From JBDHHQ01 sp039586035 (GTDB taxonomy: Bacteria; Gemmatimonadota; Gemmatimonadetes; Longimicrobiales; Gaopeijiaceae), in contig JBDHLD010000003.1 in assembly GCA_039586035.1 (NCBI GenBank), positions 62,001 to 126,000 on the forward strand: a DNA stretch of 64,000 nucleotides. Reading direction: 5' to 3'. Positions 1-9,077 of this stretch are shown here, one piece after another. The notes under the pieces are model-generated. The model saw only the letters and a list, made by a program, of their open reading frames with translations, was not told the DNA's origin and made no database searches. The translations under genes and the position numbers were made by a program. Within the stretch, counting starts at the first letter, position 1; each line of letters begins with the position of its first letter.

Positions 1-982
1 TGCCGAAGGTCCGTTCGCCCAGCACCAGCGCCCGGTCGTGGTCCTGCAAGGCACCGGTCACGATCTCCGCGGCCGAGGCCGTATATCGGTCCACGAGGAT
101 GATGATGGGCACGTCGGGGAGGAGGGGCGGTGTCCGAGCGTCCCAGGACTCCTCGCGCTGCCCGCCCTGACGCGGGTCTCGGCTCTGGGTGGAGGCGAGC
201 TTCTGTCCGGGGGCCAGGAACAGGTCGGCCATGAAGAGGGACTCGTCCAGGTAGCCGCCAGGGTTCCGTCGCAGGTCGATGACCACGCCGTCGGCGGTCG
301 CCATGCTCTGCATGGCCTGACCGACCTCCCGAGCCGAGTTGCGGGCCACCCGATCGATGGCGACGTAGCCCACATTGCCCGGCAGCATGCCGCTTCGAAC
401 GGCCGACACGTGGACGTTGTCCCGCTTGATGGCGTGCGGAATGGGGTTGGTGTAGCCTTCCCGCGCCACGCTCACCTCGACGGTCGTGCCGACCTCGCCA
501 CGGATACGGTTGGACGCGTCTCGTACCGTCCACTCCGTGGCGTTGTCCCCGTCGACGCCGACGATGACATCACCGACCTGAAGGCCCACGCGATCCGCCG
601 GCGTGCCTCGGAAGACGCCCGTGATGGTGACGGCGTCACTGAGCTGCGTGATCGTGACGCCGATACCGGCGTAGTTCCCGGTGGTCTGCTCCTCGAATTG
701 GCTGTACTCCTCGGGAGAGAAGACCGTGGCGTAGGGATCGTCGATGGCGCTCAGGAGACCGTCGAGCGCCCGGTCCCACAGCGCCGAGTCGGAAAACGTC
801 GAGAGGTGATAGTCCGCGATGGTCTCGAAGGCTCCGAGAAACACCTCTTCCTCGGCGGTACCGGCCGTGCCGGATCGGGTCGACTCCCACCGAGGGGAGG
901 ACGCATCGCTGGATTGCGCCGTTGCGCCCAACGGAAACACCGTCGCGACGAGCGCGAGGAGGACTGGCAACGTCCTGGTCAT
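1..982 (-). CDS. S41 family C-terminal processing protease (partial, 3' end outside window)
   Basis: Exported serine protease of the CtpA/S41 family, acting in the periplasm. The reading frame starts at ATG 982-980, preceded by a GGAGAGAGG-like ribosome site, with a signal peptide (MTRTLPVLLALVATVFPLGA then TAQ). A PDZ domain lies around residues 100-190 (NYAGIGVTITQL, PADRVGLQVGDVI). The protease core follows, with GNVGYVAIDRVA and DLRRNPGGYLDES. The catalytic serine is S303 in YTASAAEIV. The sequence stops in GERTFG, exactly where the family has its catalytic lysine (GExTFGK); the next codon begins with A, so the Lys is just outside the window. It is divergent from nadE. The family call is secure; the substrate is unknown. 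Confidence 0.93.
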   Translation of the reverse strand, partial: MTRTLPVLLALVATVFPLGATAQSSDASSPRWESTRSGTAGTAEEEVFLGAFETIADYHLSTFSDSALWDRALDGLLSAIDDPYATVFSPEEYSQFEEQTTGNYAGIGVTITQLSDAVTITGVFRGTPADRVGLQVGDVIVGVDGDNATEWTVRDASNRIRGEVGTTVEVSVAREGYTNPIPHAIKRDNVHVSAVRSGMLPGNVGYVAIDRVARNSAREVGQAMQSMATADGVVIDLRRNPGGYLDESLFMADLFLAPGQKLASTQSRDPRQGGQREESWDARTPPLLPDVPIIILVDRYTASAAEIVTGALQDHDRALVLGERTFG

Positions 983-1251
983 CGGTACCTCTCTCCGGCC
1001 GGCAGACATGTCGGAAGTTTAACCCCGGGGGCGGCGACAGCGTTCCAGGATCAGCGAGATCCGGCGCGGGGCCCTCGTTTCGAGTATTTTTCCCCCGTGG
1101 GATCGCTGCAAGGGTTTTCGCGTTCCCCGTTCTTCAGATTATCGGCCGGAGCCCGGCGGGATCGCACCCCGCAGCCGCGAAGGCCCGGCAAATACCGCGA
1201 TTCGTCGTGAGTGCACCGCGTTCGCGCATCCGCCAGCACAGGGGACCGCAC

Positions 1252-3042
1252 ATGGATCCAGGGACTCAGGACGCGCCGCTCTCCATCGGCCTCGTACAGT
1301 TCAAGCCATTGAAGGCCGACGTGGCCGCAAACCTCGGTCGCATTCAGGACCTCGTCCAGGGCAACGGCGGCCAGCAGGATCTTCTCGTCTTCCCGGAAGC
1401 CGCCGTGTCCGGCTACTTCCTGGAGGGGGGAGTGGCCGAAGTCGCGCTCTCCGCGAGGGAGCTGGCGGTGGGTCTCGGTGAGAGCGACGCGGACAGCCCT
1501 GACGTGGTGATCGGCTTCTACGAGCGATGGCGGCGGCGCCTCTACAACAGCGTCGCCTACTTCACGCCGGGGGACGGCGGGTGGAGCCCCGTCAACGTCC
1601 ATCGGAAGATGTTCCTGCCGACCTACGGCGTCTTCCAGGAGGCCCGCTTCGTTGAAGCGGGGACGGATCTCAGGGCGTTCGATACCCGCTTGGGCAGAGT
1701 GGGGTTGCTGGTCTGCGAGGAGATGTGGCACTCGCTGCCGCCTACGGTCCTCGCCCTCGATGGCGCCGAGCTCATCGTCTGCGTGAGCGCCTCCCCGGCC
1801 CGGGACTTCCGGGCCGGCGGCCGGCCGCGGAGCGTCGAGCGCTGGGAGGGACTGGCGCGGAGCGTCGCGGAGGAGCACGGCGTCTTCGTAGCCGTGAGTC
1901 AGCTGGTGGGATCCGAGGGCGGCAAGCTCTTCCCCGGCTGTTCCATGGTCTATGGACCCGACGGACGCGAGCTCGTCCGGGGCCCGTTTCTGGACGAGGG
2001 CATGGCCACGGTATCGCTCGAGGGAGGGCAGCTGGACCGGGCCCGGGGCGGCTCGCCGCTGCTCGCGGACCTCGAGCAGATGCTGCCGCACCTACAGGAG
2101 GCCCTCGCGCGCACCCGTCGGGGAAGGCCCCCCGGTACGGAAGAGGCGAGAGACGGGCGCGACGTTGGCCTACGGGGTCTCCGCGCCGACCGTCAGCCCG
2201 GCTGCGTTCCCAAGCCCGGTGACACGTCGTTTCTGGAGCTGGACTGGGGGTCGGTCGAGGAGGTCCTTCTGGCGTTCATCCGCGAAGAGGTGACTCGACG
2301 ACGGGGCTTCGAGCACCTGGTGCTGGGGGCCAGCGGCGGCGTGGATTCCTCCGTTGCCCTCTATCTCGCCGCGCGGGCGCTGGGCCCCGAGAACGTGGTT
2401 GCCTTTCGGCTGCCCTACGCGTCCTCCTCGCAGGAGAGCCTGGACCACGCCCAGATGGTGATCGAGGCCACGGGTGTGCGCAGCCAGACCATCGAGATCA
2501 CACCCGCGGTCGATGCGTACGTCGAGGCGTACGAGCCGGACATCACCCCGCTTCGTCGCGGTAACCTGGCGGCCCGGTTTCGGGCGGTGACGCTCTTCGA
2601 CCAGTCGGCCAAGCTGGGCGCGCTGCCGCTGGGAACCGGGAACAAGAGCGAGCGGCTGCTGGGGTACTTCACCTGGCACGCCGACGACTCGCCCCCGATC
2701 AATCCGCTGGGAGATCTGTTGAAGACCCAGGTCTGGGGTCTGGCTCGGCACCTGGGCGTGCCCGACGTCATCGTGGAGAAGCCGGCCTCGGCCGATCTCG
2801 TGCGCGGCGTGCACGACGAGGACGAGCTGGGGATCTCGTACCACCTGGCGGATCCGTTGCTGCACTGGTTTCTCGAGGGACACGGGCCCGATGAGCTGGT
2901 CGGACACGGATTCGACGAGGCGCGCGTGAGGCTGGTCTGGCGCCGGCTGAGCTCGACCCATTGGAAGAGAGAGCTGCCGACCGTAGCCATGCTCACGTCG
3001 TCGGCCATTGGAGAGTTCTACCTGCGCCCCGTGGACTACTGA
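1252..3042 (+). CDS. nadE: Glutamine-dependent NAD+ synthetase
   Basis: Makes NAD+ from nicotinic acid adenine dinucleotide, ATP and glutamine; cytoplasmic, last step of NAD synthesis. The protein has 596 residues with the usual two domains. The N-terminal nitrilase-type glutaminase carries the Glu-Lys-Cys triad: E49 in FPEAAVSG, K119 in HRKMFLPTYG, C155 in LLVCEEMWH. The C-terminal synthetase has the ATP-pyrophosphatase loop SGGVDSS at 361-367, then GTGNKSERLLGYFTWHAD and KPASADL. The frame stays open upstream to 922, but ATG 1252 is chosen because the nitrilase fold begins a few residues later (IGLVQFKP) and AGGGGA lies 6 nt before it. It converges on the DUF885-like gene. All catalytic residues are present. 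Confidence 0.96.
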   Translation: MDPGTQDAPLSIGLVQFKPLKADVAANLGRIQDLVQGNGGQQDLLVFPEAAVSGYFLEGGVAEVALSARELAVGLGESDADSPDVVIGFYERWRRRLYNSVAYFTPGDGGWSPVNVHRKMFLPTYGVFQEARFVEAGTDLRAFDTRLGRVGLLVCEEMWHSLPPTVLALDGAELIVCVSASPARDFRAGGRPRSVERWEGLARSVAEEHGVFVAVSQLVGSEGGKLFPGCSMVYGPDGRELVRGPFLDEGMATVSLEGGQLDRARGGSPLLADLEQMLPHLQEALARTRRGRPPGTEEARDGRDVGLRGLRADRQPGCVPKPGDTSFLELDWGSVEEVLLAFIREEVTRRRGFEHLVLGASGGVDSSVALYLAARALGPENVVAFRLPYASSSQESLDHAQMVIEATGVRSQTIEITPAVDAYVEAYEPDITPLRRGNLAARFRAVTLFDQSAKLGALPLGTGNKSERLLGYFTWHADDSPPINPLGDLLKTQVWGLARHLGVPDVIVEKPASADLVRGVHDEDELGISYHLADPLLHWFLEGHGPDELVGHGFDEARVRLVWRRLSSTHWKRELPTVAMLTSSAIGEFYLRPVDY

Positions 3043-3135
3043 CGGGCAACCCACCTACCCGGACGGCCCGGGCGGAGGCGTGGGACTGGAATCGGACTGG
3101 TCGCATGCCGGACTGACGGCAGCGCTGGGATGGGG

Positions 3136-4779
3136 TCAGGGCGTCCCGCGAGGAAGTAGGGATCGGGCCAGGGTCGGGGGAAGGCCCGAGGCCAGGAGCG
3201 CGTCATGGAACCGACGCTGCGCCCGCTCCTCATCGTCATCGGAGGCCGCCAGGACCTCCTGTCGAAGGGCTCGGATCTGGAGGCTCCCGACGATCCCGCG
3301 CTCGAGGGGCCGTTGCGCGGCACGAAGGGCCGAGCTCCGGGCCATGCCGCCGGTCACGCGTGCGTCGCGGGCCACCTCTCTCGCGGCGTCCTCCACGCTC
3401 AGGTCGGTGGTGTGCATCCGAATCGCCGCCCGCGCTTCGGCGAGCGCCAGGAGGCGCCGCCGAACGTGGGCCGCCAGGAGGGCCGGGTCCTCGGAGCCGA
3501 AGCCGGACCGCACCAGCTGGTCCGCGGCGTAGGTGGCCCATCCCTTCTGCAGCGTCGCCGGCCGGATCACCTTCCTCAGCCGGGTAGGAGCACGCCGGGC
3601 GTAAAGGCGCTCGACGAATCCCCCCGGGAACGTCTCCTCGAGCACTACGGCGCCCTGGCCGGCGGCGCCGATCGCCTCGGAGCCGCCTGCCTCGATCAGG
3701 TACAGGGTGGCCGGACCGTCGTAGGGTTGGAGTGGGCCCGGTCCCCAGACGCCGGACGCGTCCCAGGCGAACAGGGGCGGCCGGGTGGCCACGCGTGGCT
3801 GCTCGTCCGACGGGATCGTCACGAAGAGCGACCGGAATACGAGCCTCCGGGCCGCCGTCATCAAATCGCGGGCGGCGGCCAGCGACGGTCCGGCGTCACC
3901 CGGGGGCGTCTCGCCTCCCGCGTCGGCCGGGCGCCCGAGGCTCTCCAGTCGAGCTCGCTCCTCGACGATCTCGGCCTCGATGAGGGCGATGATCTCGGCT
4001 GGCGTCTGGTCGACATGCTCTCGGTATCGGAGCAACCAGCCGACCCGATCAGGGCCGAGGCGGAATTCGCCACCGCGGGGGGCGTCGCCGACGAGGAAGG
4101 CTCGAAACTCGGCCACTTCGGCCGTTGCCTGGGAGAGGGCGCGCTTGAAGTCGTCCAGTCCAGGCCCCGAGATCACGGTCGCGAACGACTCCGACACCTC
4201 GGTGCTCATATAGGCCTCGAGACGCGTGGCGCCTCGAATCGCCGGGTCCACGAACAGCTCCGGGACTCCCCCTGCGAGGTTGCCGCGCCCCTCGGCGAGA
4301 ACGGTCGGCACCTGTCGGAGCCGCGAAGTGAGGGCATTCATCCGGGTGCGAGAAGGGATGCCCGTATCTTCGACGAGGATAGCCACGCCTGCCGCGATCA
4401 GGTCCAGGTAGTAGGCCGGATCGCGTTCCCACCGCCGCACCTCCACGAGGTCCAACAGCTCTGCCCGGATCGCATGCTCGAGAAGTACCCGGTCCTCCCT
4501 GGCGTCCCCGACCAGGCTCCCGGGCTCGACATCGCCCAGGCGGTCCAGCCACAGCTGGTACGCTTCCGCTCTCGCCTGAAGAGCCGCTCGGCTCACGTCC
4601 GGGAGGCGAGAATCATAATCTCTTTCACCAGAAATAGATGAACGAACTGGGTTGAAGTAGAGATAGAAGTCCAGGAACCCGTCGGCCAGCTCATCGAACC
4701 CCATCGGGGGGTCGGGGTCCTGCTGCGCGACGGGAGCCACGAGGACCAGAGGAAGGAGGAACGCCAGCGGTGCGATCAT
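3136..4779 (-). CDS. Exported DUF885-like protein with degenerate metal site
   Basis: A 547-residue secreted protein with signal peptide (MIAPLAFLLPLVLVAPVA). It resembles DUF885 proteins, often annotated as putative zinc carboxypeptidases: NPVRSSISGERDYDSRLPDVS near the N-terminus and the LQKGWATYAADQL block near residue 420 correspond to the family's NPxxAxxxGxxxYDxxLPD and EGWAxYxE motifs. The family's HE-PGHH-Q motif appears here as EETFPGGFVERLY and the Glu of EGWA is Lys, so the predicted metal ligands are missing. It is therefore likely to be non-catalytic or changed in function. It lies 87 nt downstream of the CxxC protein gene, same strand. Assignment rests on motif recall, not alignment. 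Confidence 0.72.
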   Translation of the reverse strand: MIAPLAFLLPLVLVAPVAQQDPDPPMGFDELADGFLDFYLYFNPVRSSISGERDYDSRLPDVSRAALQARAEAYQLWLDRLGDVEPGSLVGDAREDRVLLEHAIRAELLDLVEVRRWERDPAYYLDLIAAGVAILVEDTGIPSRTRMNALTSRLRQVPTVLAEGRGNLAGGVPELFVDPAIRGATRLEAYMSTEVSESFATVISGPGLDDFKRALSQATAEVAEFRAFLVGDAPRGGEFRLGPDRVGWLLRYREHVDQTPAEIIALIEAEIVEERARLESLGRPADAGGETPPGDAGPSLAAARDLMTAARRLVFRSLFVTIPSDEQPRVATRPPLFAWDASGVWGPGPLQPYDGPATLYLIEAGGSEAIGAAGQGAVVLEETFPGGFVERLYARRAPTRLRKVIRPATLQKGWATYAADQLVRSGFGSEDPALLAAHVRRRLLALAEARAAIRMHTTDLSVEDAAREVARDARVTGGMARSSALRAAQRPLERGIVGSLQIRALRQEVLAASDDDEERAQRRFHDALLASGLPPTLARSLLPRGTP

Positions 4780-4866
4780 GAAGTCGGGTGCGCTTCCAGT
4801 TCGTGACCTTGGATCGAAGATCGCCCGCAGGCTAGCGGAGACGTTGGTGGGGCGCCAGAGGGGTCG

Positions 4867-5913
4867 TCAGCCCCGGCCGGTGGCCTTGCGCCGCAGGGTC
4901 TCCAGGAGGGGAAGGGGCGTAAGCTCGCCGTCGATGATGTCTGCGAGCTCCTCCTCCTCCCGCCAGCGGCTCTCCAGATCGGCCAGCTCCAGCTCCAGAA
5001 GCCGCTCCTCGGCGTGCTCGTTCGCGGCGATCTCCAGAGCGATGGCTCCAGTGCGGCGAAGCTCCCCGAGGTGCTTGCCTTGACGCACCAACAGACGGGC
5101 CGCGTCGCTGGCCGAGCCGGCCTCCTGTATGAGCCGCGTCGCCGATTCGACGCGGCGCTCGGAGGCTCCTGCGAAATGGTGGTACGCAAGCACGCGCCTG
5201 AGCGTCCGTTCCGCCTCCAGACCGGTCAGTTTCAGGCCCGCCCCCATGTGTCCGCCGCAGCGCGGGCAACGCTTCACGATGCCCAGGGCCGACTCGCCTC
5301 CCGGGTCGCCATCGGCGTTGCCAGGACGCAGGATCAGTCCGCTCCGGTCCCGGTACGCCAGGCTCGAGAAGCGATGGCCGCAGCGCTCGCAACGGCGGTT
5401 GCCCCGCCAGGCGGTGCTGCCGAAGCGTAGCCAGCGGGCCCCCTGTGTCAGCTTGTCGGGAGCGTGCTCCCACAGGATCCACGCGCCCAGCCATCCGAGT
5501 CCTCCGCTGGCCAATCCCCCCCAGGCCGCCGCACCGGCCGCGACCGTGCCGGCAAAGGTGAGCTTCTTGTAGCTCTCACGCCGCTCGCGCAGCTCCCGTC
5601 CGTATCTCCACCACGCTTCCTCCATCAGGTTTGCCCGGCCCACGCGGACAATCTCCAGGGGCGGATAGCGGAGGAGCGCCACGTTGTCGGTCTGGTGCAG
5701 AAGACGGGCGCGGTCCTTGACCAGCTTCTCCAGCTCCTCCAGCGCCTCCCACCGCTCCTGGATGGGCGCCAGAGACCAGCGCCTGCACTCCTTGCACACT
5801 GCCCACAGACGGCCCTTCACGGGGTCGAACGCGACCCGCTTGCCATTGGGGAAATGCTCGAGCGTCTCGTTGGCGGGAAAGGGCGCCGTACAGACCAGAC
5901 ACCGTGTGAACAA
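4867..5913 (-). CDS. Hypothetical CxxC (zinc-ribbon-like) membrane protein
   Basis: I do not recognise a named family. The 348-residue protein has four CxxC pairs: CLVC at residue 5, CKEC near 40, CERC near 176 and CPRC near 218, arranged as two candidate zinc ribbons. A hydrophobic, glycine/alanine-rich stretch (GTVAAGAAAWGGLASGGLGW and following) lies between the pairs around residues 120-150 and could be one or two membrane helices. The C-terminal third is charged and helical. The start is TTG (5913-5911), 9 nt after a GGAGG; an unusual start but the only good ribosome site. It is divergent from the DPP IV gene, with a 211-nt gap that must hold both promoters. Function unknown; metal binding is inference. 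Confidence 0.75.
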   Translation of the reverse strand: MFTRCLVCTAPFPANETLEHFPNGKRVAFDPVKGRLWAVCKECRRWSLAPIQERWEALEELEKLVKDRARLLHQTDNVALLRYPPLEIVRVGRANLMEEAWWRYGRELRERRESYKKLTFAGTVAAGAAAWGGLASGGLGWLGAWILWEHAPDKLTQGARWLRFGSTAWRGNRRCERCGHRFSSLAYRDRSGLILRPGNADGDPGGESALGIVKRCPRCGGHMGAGLKLTGLEAERTLRRVLAYHHFAGASERRVESATRLIQEAGSASDAARLLVRQGKHLGELRRTGAIALEIAANEHAEERLLELELADLESRWREEEELADIIDGELTPLPLLETLRRKATGRG

Positions 5914-6124
5914 CTCTTCAATCCTCCGTCGCGGCGAGCCGGTCGGACACCGATCGGAGACCGCGCAGTGTGCAGCGGAGCGGCGCCTCGAGCTACGAAT
6001 ACGCTACGACTTCGCTGGCTGGAACCTTTACGACTCGGTGCGATTGGACGAGAGTACTGTTTCGTCGATCGGGCACGCCCCGGTCCGCGCAGGAAGAAGT
6101 CCACGATCTCCCCGGGGGCCCGCT

Positions 6125-8359
6125 TTGACCCGTCCGCATCGAAAGCTATCGATTTCTCTCCGCCTCGTGTTCCCCGTCGCCCTGGCCGTGGCCACGTCGT
6201 CGATCGCCGCAGGGGCGCAGGAGCTCTCTGTCGACCTGATCTTCGGAGGACAGCAGCTGGCCCCCGAGGGCCTGCCCGAGATGACGTGGACTCCGGACGG
6301 CCGGAAGATGACGTTCGTCGTGCCCCGCGACGGTCAGACCACCGACCTCGTGGCGCTGAACCTGGACACGGGACAACAGGAGCGGGTCGTCGACGGCTCC
6401 ACGCTGATACCCCCGGGAGAGCTGAATCCGGTCCCCATAGAGGGTTATCAGTGGTCTCCGGACGGGCGGAGCCTGCTGATCTACACCCGCTCGGAACGCG
6501 TGTGGCGAGACAACACGCGGGGCGTCTACTTCGTGTATTCGCTGCGCGACGCCACCCTGCGGCCGATCTCGACGGGGTTCGGCTACCAGATGTTCGCCAA
6601 GTTCTCTCCCGGCGGGGACCGGGTCGGGTTCGTCCGTGACCACAACTTGTTCGTGACCAATCTGGTCGACGGCACGGAGACCCAGCTCACTCACGACGGC
6701 AGCGAAGAGATCATCAACGGCACGTTCGACTGGGTCTACGAGGAGGAGCTCGGCCTTCAGGACGGCTGGCGGTGGAGCCCGGACGGCCGAAGCATCGCGT
6801 TCTGGCGGCTCGATCAGACCCCCATCAAGGACTTCCACCTCATCGACGACCTGGGCCTGTACTCCCGGCCGATCCCGATCCCCTATCCCAAGGCCGGGGA
6901 GCCGAACTCCTTTGCCCATATCGGAGTCGTCGAGGTGGCCTCGGGCGAGACGCGCTGGATGGATTTCGGTGAAAACCCCGACCAATACCTGGCCCGGATG
7001 GAGTGGGCGCGCTCGTCGGACGAGCTCATCGTGCAGCGCCTCAACCGGCACCAGAACCGTCTCGACGTAATGCTGGCGGACCGCACCACGGGCTCGTCCC
7101 GGGTTCTCTTCACCGAATCGAGCGACACCTGGGTAGACGTCGATGACGATCTCCGCTGGGTGGACGACGAGCGATTCCTGTGGACCTCGGACCGTGACGG
7201 GTACGACCACGTGTACCTCTACGACCGCGATGGCGGCCTCGTCCGGCAGCTGACGTCAGGCGAGTTCGACGTCGAATCACCGGCGGGCGTGGATCCTGAG
7301 GACAGGTGGGTCTACTACACCGCTGCCAGCGAGGGGCCCCTGGGGCGTCAGGCGTTTCGCGTCTTGCTGGACGGTGGCGACCCCGAGCGTCTCACCGACG
7401 AGCAGGGCACCCACAGCCTGGACGTTTCGCCCACGGGGCAGTTTTTCGTGGACACACACACGAGGGCCGGCGACCCAGCCGTGATCACGGTGCACCGGGG
7501 GGACGGCGGGGCGGTGCGCACCCTCGTGGAGAACGCGGCCCTGCGGGGCCGGTTGGCCGACATGGGCCTCGCGCCCCCGGAGTTCTTCAGCTTCACCACG
7601 ACCGACGGTATGGATCTGAACGGCTGGATGATCAAGCCGCCGGACTTCGACGCGTCCCGTCGCTACCCCGTGCTCATGCACGTCTACGGCGGACCCGGGT
7701 CACAGACCGTCAGGGACAACTGGGGGGGAAATCGCTACCTGTGGCATCAGCTGCTGGCGCAGAAGGGAGTCGTGGTCGTGTCCGTCGACGGCCGGGGCAC
7801 CGGGGCGCGGGGCCGTGACTTCCGCACCATCACCTACCGGAACCTGGGAGAGTGGGAGAGCCACGACCAGATCGAGGCCGCCCGCTACTTGGCCGGGCTG
7901 CCCTTCGTGGACGAGAGCCGCATCGGAATCTGGGGGTGGAGCTACGGCGGCTACATGACGCTGCTGAGTCTGATGAAGGGCGGGGACCTGTTCCGAGCCG
8001 GCATCAGCGTGGCGCCCGTGACCAGCTGGAAGCTGTACGACACGATCTACACGGAACGCTTCATGCGGACGCCTCGCGAAAACCCCCGGGGATATCGCGA
8101 CGGATCGCCGCTGACGCACGTGGACGGCATGACGGGCGAGCTCCTGCTCGTCCACGGCACCGGAGACGACAACGTCCACTACCAGAACTCCGTTCAAATG
8201 CTCACGGCGCTGCAGGAAGCGGGGAAGCAGTTCTCCTTCATGGCGTACCCGAACAAGACCCACTCGATCTCGGGCGAAGCCACCCAGGTGCACCTCTATA
8301 CGATGATGACCGAGTGGGTCCTCGAGAAGCTCTCCTCCGACGGGACGCCAGTGACGTGA
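6125..8359 (+). CDS. Dipeptidyl peptidase IV (S9B family)
   Basis: Exported serine exopeptidase that removes X-Pro or X-Ala dipeptides from peptide N-termini. An eight-bladed propeller (residues about 40-480) carries the substrate N-terminus clamp DWVYEEEL with its double Glu; the alpha/beta hydrolase domain follows. The catalytic triad is S606 in GWSYGGYM, D681 in GTGDDNVHY and H713 in NKTHSI. No ATG exists near the true N-terminus; TTG 6125 gives MTRPHRKLSISLRLVFPVAL, a good signal peptide, and 744 residues, the usual length. GTG 6164 is an alternative. The frame upstream to 5684 overlaps the divergent gene and is not used. pabA follows after 4 nt. Confidence 0.93.
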   Translation: MTRPHRKLSISLRLVFPVALAVATSSIAAGAQELSVDLIFGGQQLAPEGLPEMTWTPDGRKMTFVVPRDGQTTDLVALNLDTGQQERVVDGSTLIPPGELNPVPIEGYQWSPDGRSLLIYTRSERVWRDNTRGVYFVYSLRDATLRPISTGFGYQMFAKFSPGGDRVGFVRDHNLFVTNLVDGTETQLTHDGSEEIINGTFDWVYEEELGLQDGWRWSPDGRSIAFWRLDQTPIKDFHLIDDLGLYSRPIPIPYPKAGEPNSFAHIGVVEVASGETRWMDFGENPDQYLARMEWARSSDELIVQRLNRHQNRLDVMLADRTTGSSRVLFTESSDTWVDVDDDLRWVDDERFLWTSDRDGYDHVYLYDRDGGLVRQLTSGEFDVESPAGVDPEDRWVYYTAASEGPLGRQAFRVLLDGGDPERLTDEQGTHSLDVSPTGQFFVDTHTRAGDPAVITVHRGDGGAVRTLVENAALRGRLADMGLAPPEFFSFTTTDGMDLNGWMIKPPDFDASRRYPVLMHVYGGPGSQTVRDNWGGNRYLWHQLLAQKGVVVVSVDGRGTGARGRDFRTITYRNLGEWESHDQIEAARYLAGLPFVDESRIGIWGWSYGGYMTLLSLMKGGDLFRAGISVAPVTSWKLYDTIYTERFMRTPRENPRGYRDGSPLTHVDGMTGELLLVHGTGDDNVHYQNSVQMLTALQEAGKQFSFMAYPNKTHSISGEATQVHLYTMMTEWVLEKLSSDGTPVT

Positions 8360-8363
8360 CGCG

Positions 8364-8939
8364 ATGATCCTGGTGCTCGACAACTACGACTCCTTCACCT
8401 TCAACCTGGTCCAGTATCTCGGCGAGCTGGGTGGGGCGCCCACCGTCATCCGGAATGACGAGCTTTCGGTGGAGGAGATCCGGCGCCTCGAACCGGAGCG
8501 CATCGTCGTCTCGCCCGGTCCTGGCGTCCCAGCCGATGCCGGCATCACCATCGCCGCCATCCGGGAGCTGGGTCCCACGACGCCGCTGCTGGGCGTGTGC
8601 CTTGGGCACCAGGCGATCGCGGAGGCCTTCGGAGGCCGGACGATCCGGGCCGAGCGCATCATGCACGGGAAGACCGCACCGGTGCGGCACGACGGGCGCG
8701 CCATGTTCCGGGACATCCCGTCGCCACTGACGGTGGCGCGCTACCACTCCCTCGTGACCGACCCGGAAGCGTTGCCCGAAGAGCTCGAGCCGGTAGCCTG
8801 GACGGATGACGACCAGGGTGCTCCCGAGATTCAGGCGATCCGGCATCGGACCCACTTGATCTGGGGAGTCCAATTCCACCCGGAATCGCACTTCTCCGAC
8901 TGCGGCAGGCGTCTTCTCGCCAACTTCCTGAGCGCCTGA
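8364..8939 (+). CDS. pabA: Aminodeoxychorismate/anthranilate synthase glutaminase subunit
   Basis: Glutamine amidotransferase subunit that supplies ammonia to the chorismate-binding partner (PabB for folate, or TrpE for tryptophan). 191 residues, the standard length. Seen: LVLDNYDSFTFNLVQYLGEL at the N-terminus, the class I nucleophile Cys in GVCLGHQAIAEAFGG, and the His-Glu pair in QFHPES near the end. The oxyanion strand SPGPGVPADAGI is intact. ATG 8364 is 4 nt after the DPP IV stop, so the two genes are probably co-transcribed although their functions are unrelated. No pabB, trpE or other trp gene is nearby, so PabA versus TrpG cannot be settled; many bacteria use one subunit for both. Confidence 0.92.
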   Translation: MILVLDNYDSFTFNLVQYLGELGGAPTVIRNDELSVEEIRRLEPERIVVSPGPGVPADAGITIAAIRELGPTTPLLGVCLGHQAIAEAFGGRTIRAERIMHGKTAPVRHDGRAMFRDIPSPLTVARYHSLVTDPEALPEELEPVAWTDDDQGAPEIQAIRHRTHLIWGVQFHPESHFSDCGRRLLANFLSA

Positions 8940-9067
8940 ATCCGCAGAAGCAACGCCGGTGCGCCGGGGCCCGCCTCCGCCTTGCCACACCGGGGTCGGA
9001 GGCCTACCTTTTCCCGGCGTGGATATTGCCTACGCGCTAGTGGATTTCGGCTCCCCCGAGCACACAC

Positions 9068-9074
9068 GGAGGAG
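9068..9074 (+). promoter_or_regulatory. Ribosome binding site deciding the kdsB GTG start
   Basis: GGAGGAG, 3 nt before GTG 9078 (5 nt counting from GGAGG). The frame is open upstream to 8982, but only this GTG has a ribosome site and gives a protein starting right at the KdsB nucleotide-binding motif. Confidence 0.7.
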
Positions 9075-9077
9075 TCG

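Noticed and set aside
922..1251. N-terminal extension of NadE
   Set aside because: It is antisense to the S41 gene start and has no family similarity; ATG 1252 has a ribosome site and starts at the fold boundary.
983..1251. Riboswitch in the S41/nadE divergent region
   Set aside because: I looked for conserved riboswitch cores and saw none; the stretch only holds GC-rich segments and a short T-run near 1086.
3205..4641. 478-codon plus-strand frame
   Set aside because: Antisense shadow of the DUF885-like gene, without recognisable motifs or a ribosome site.
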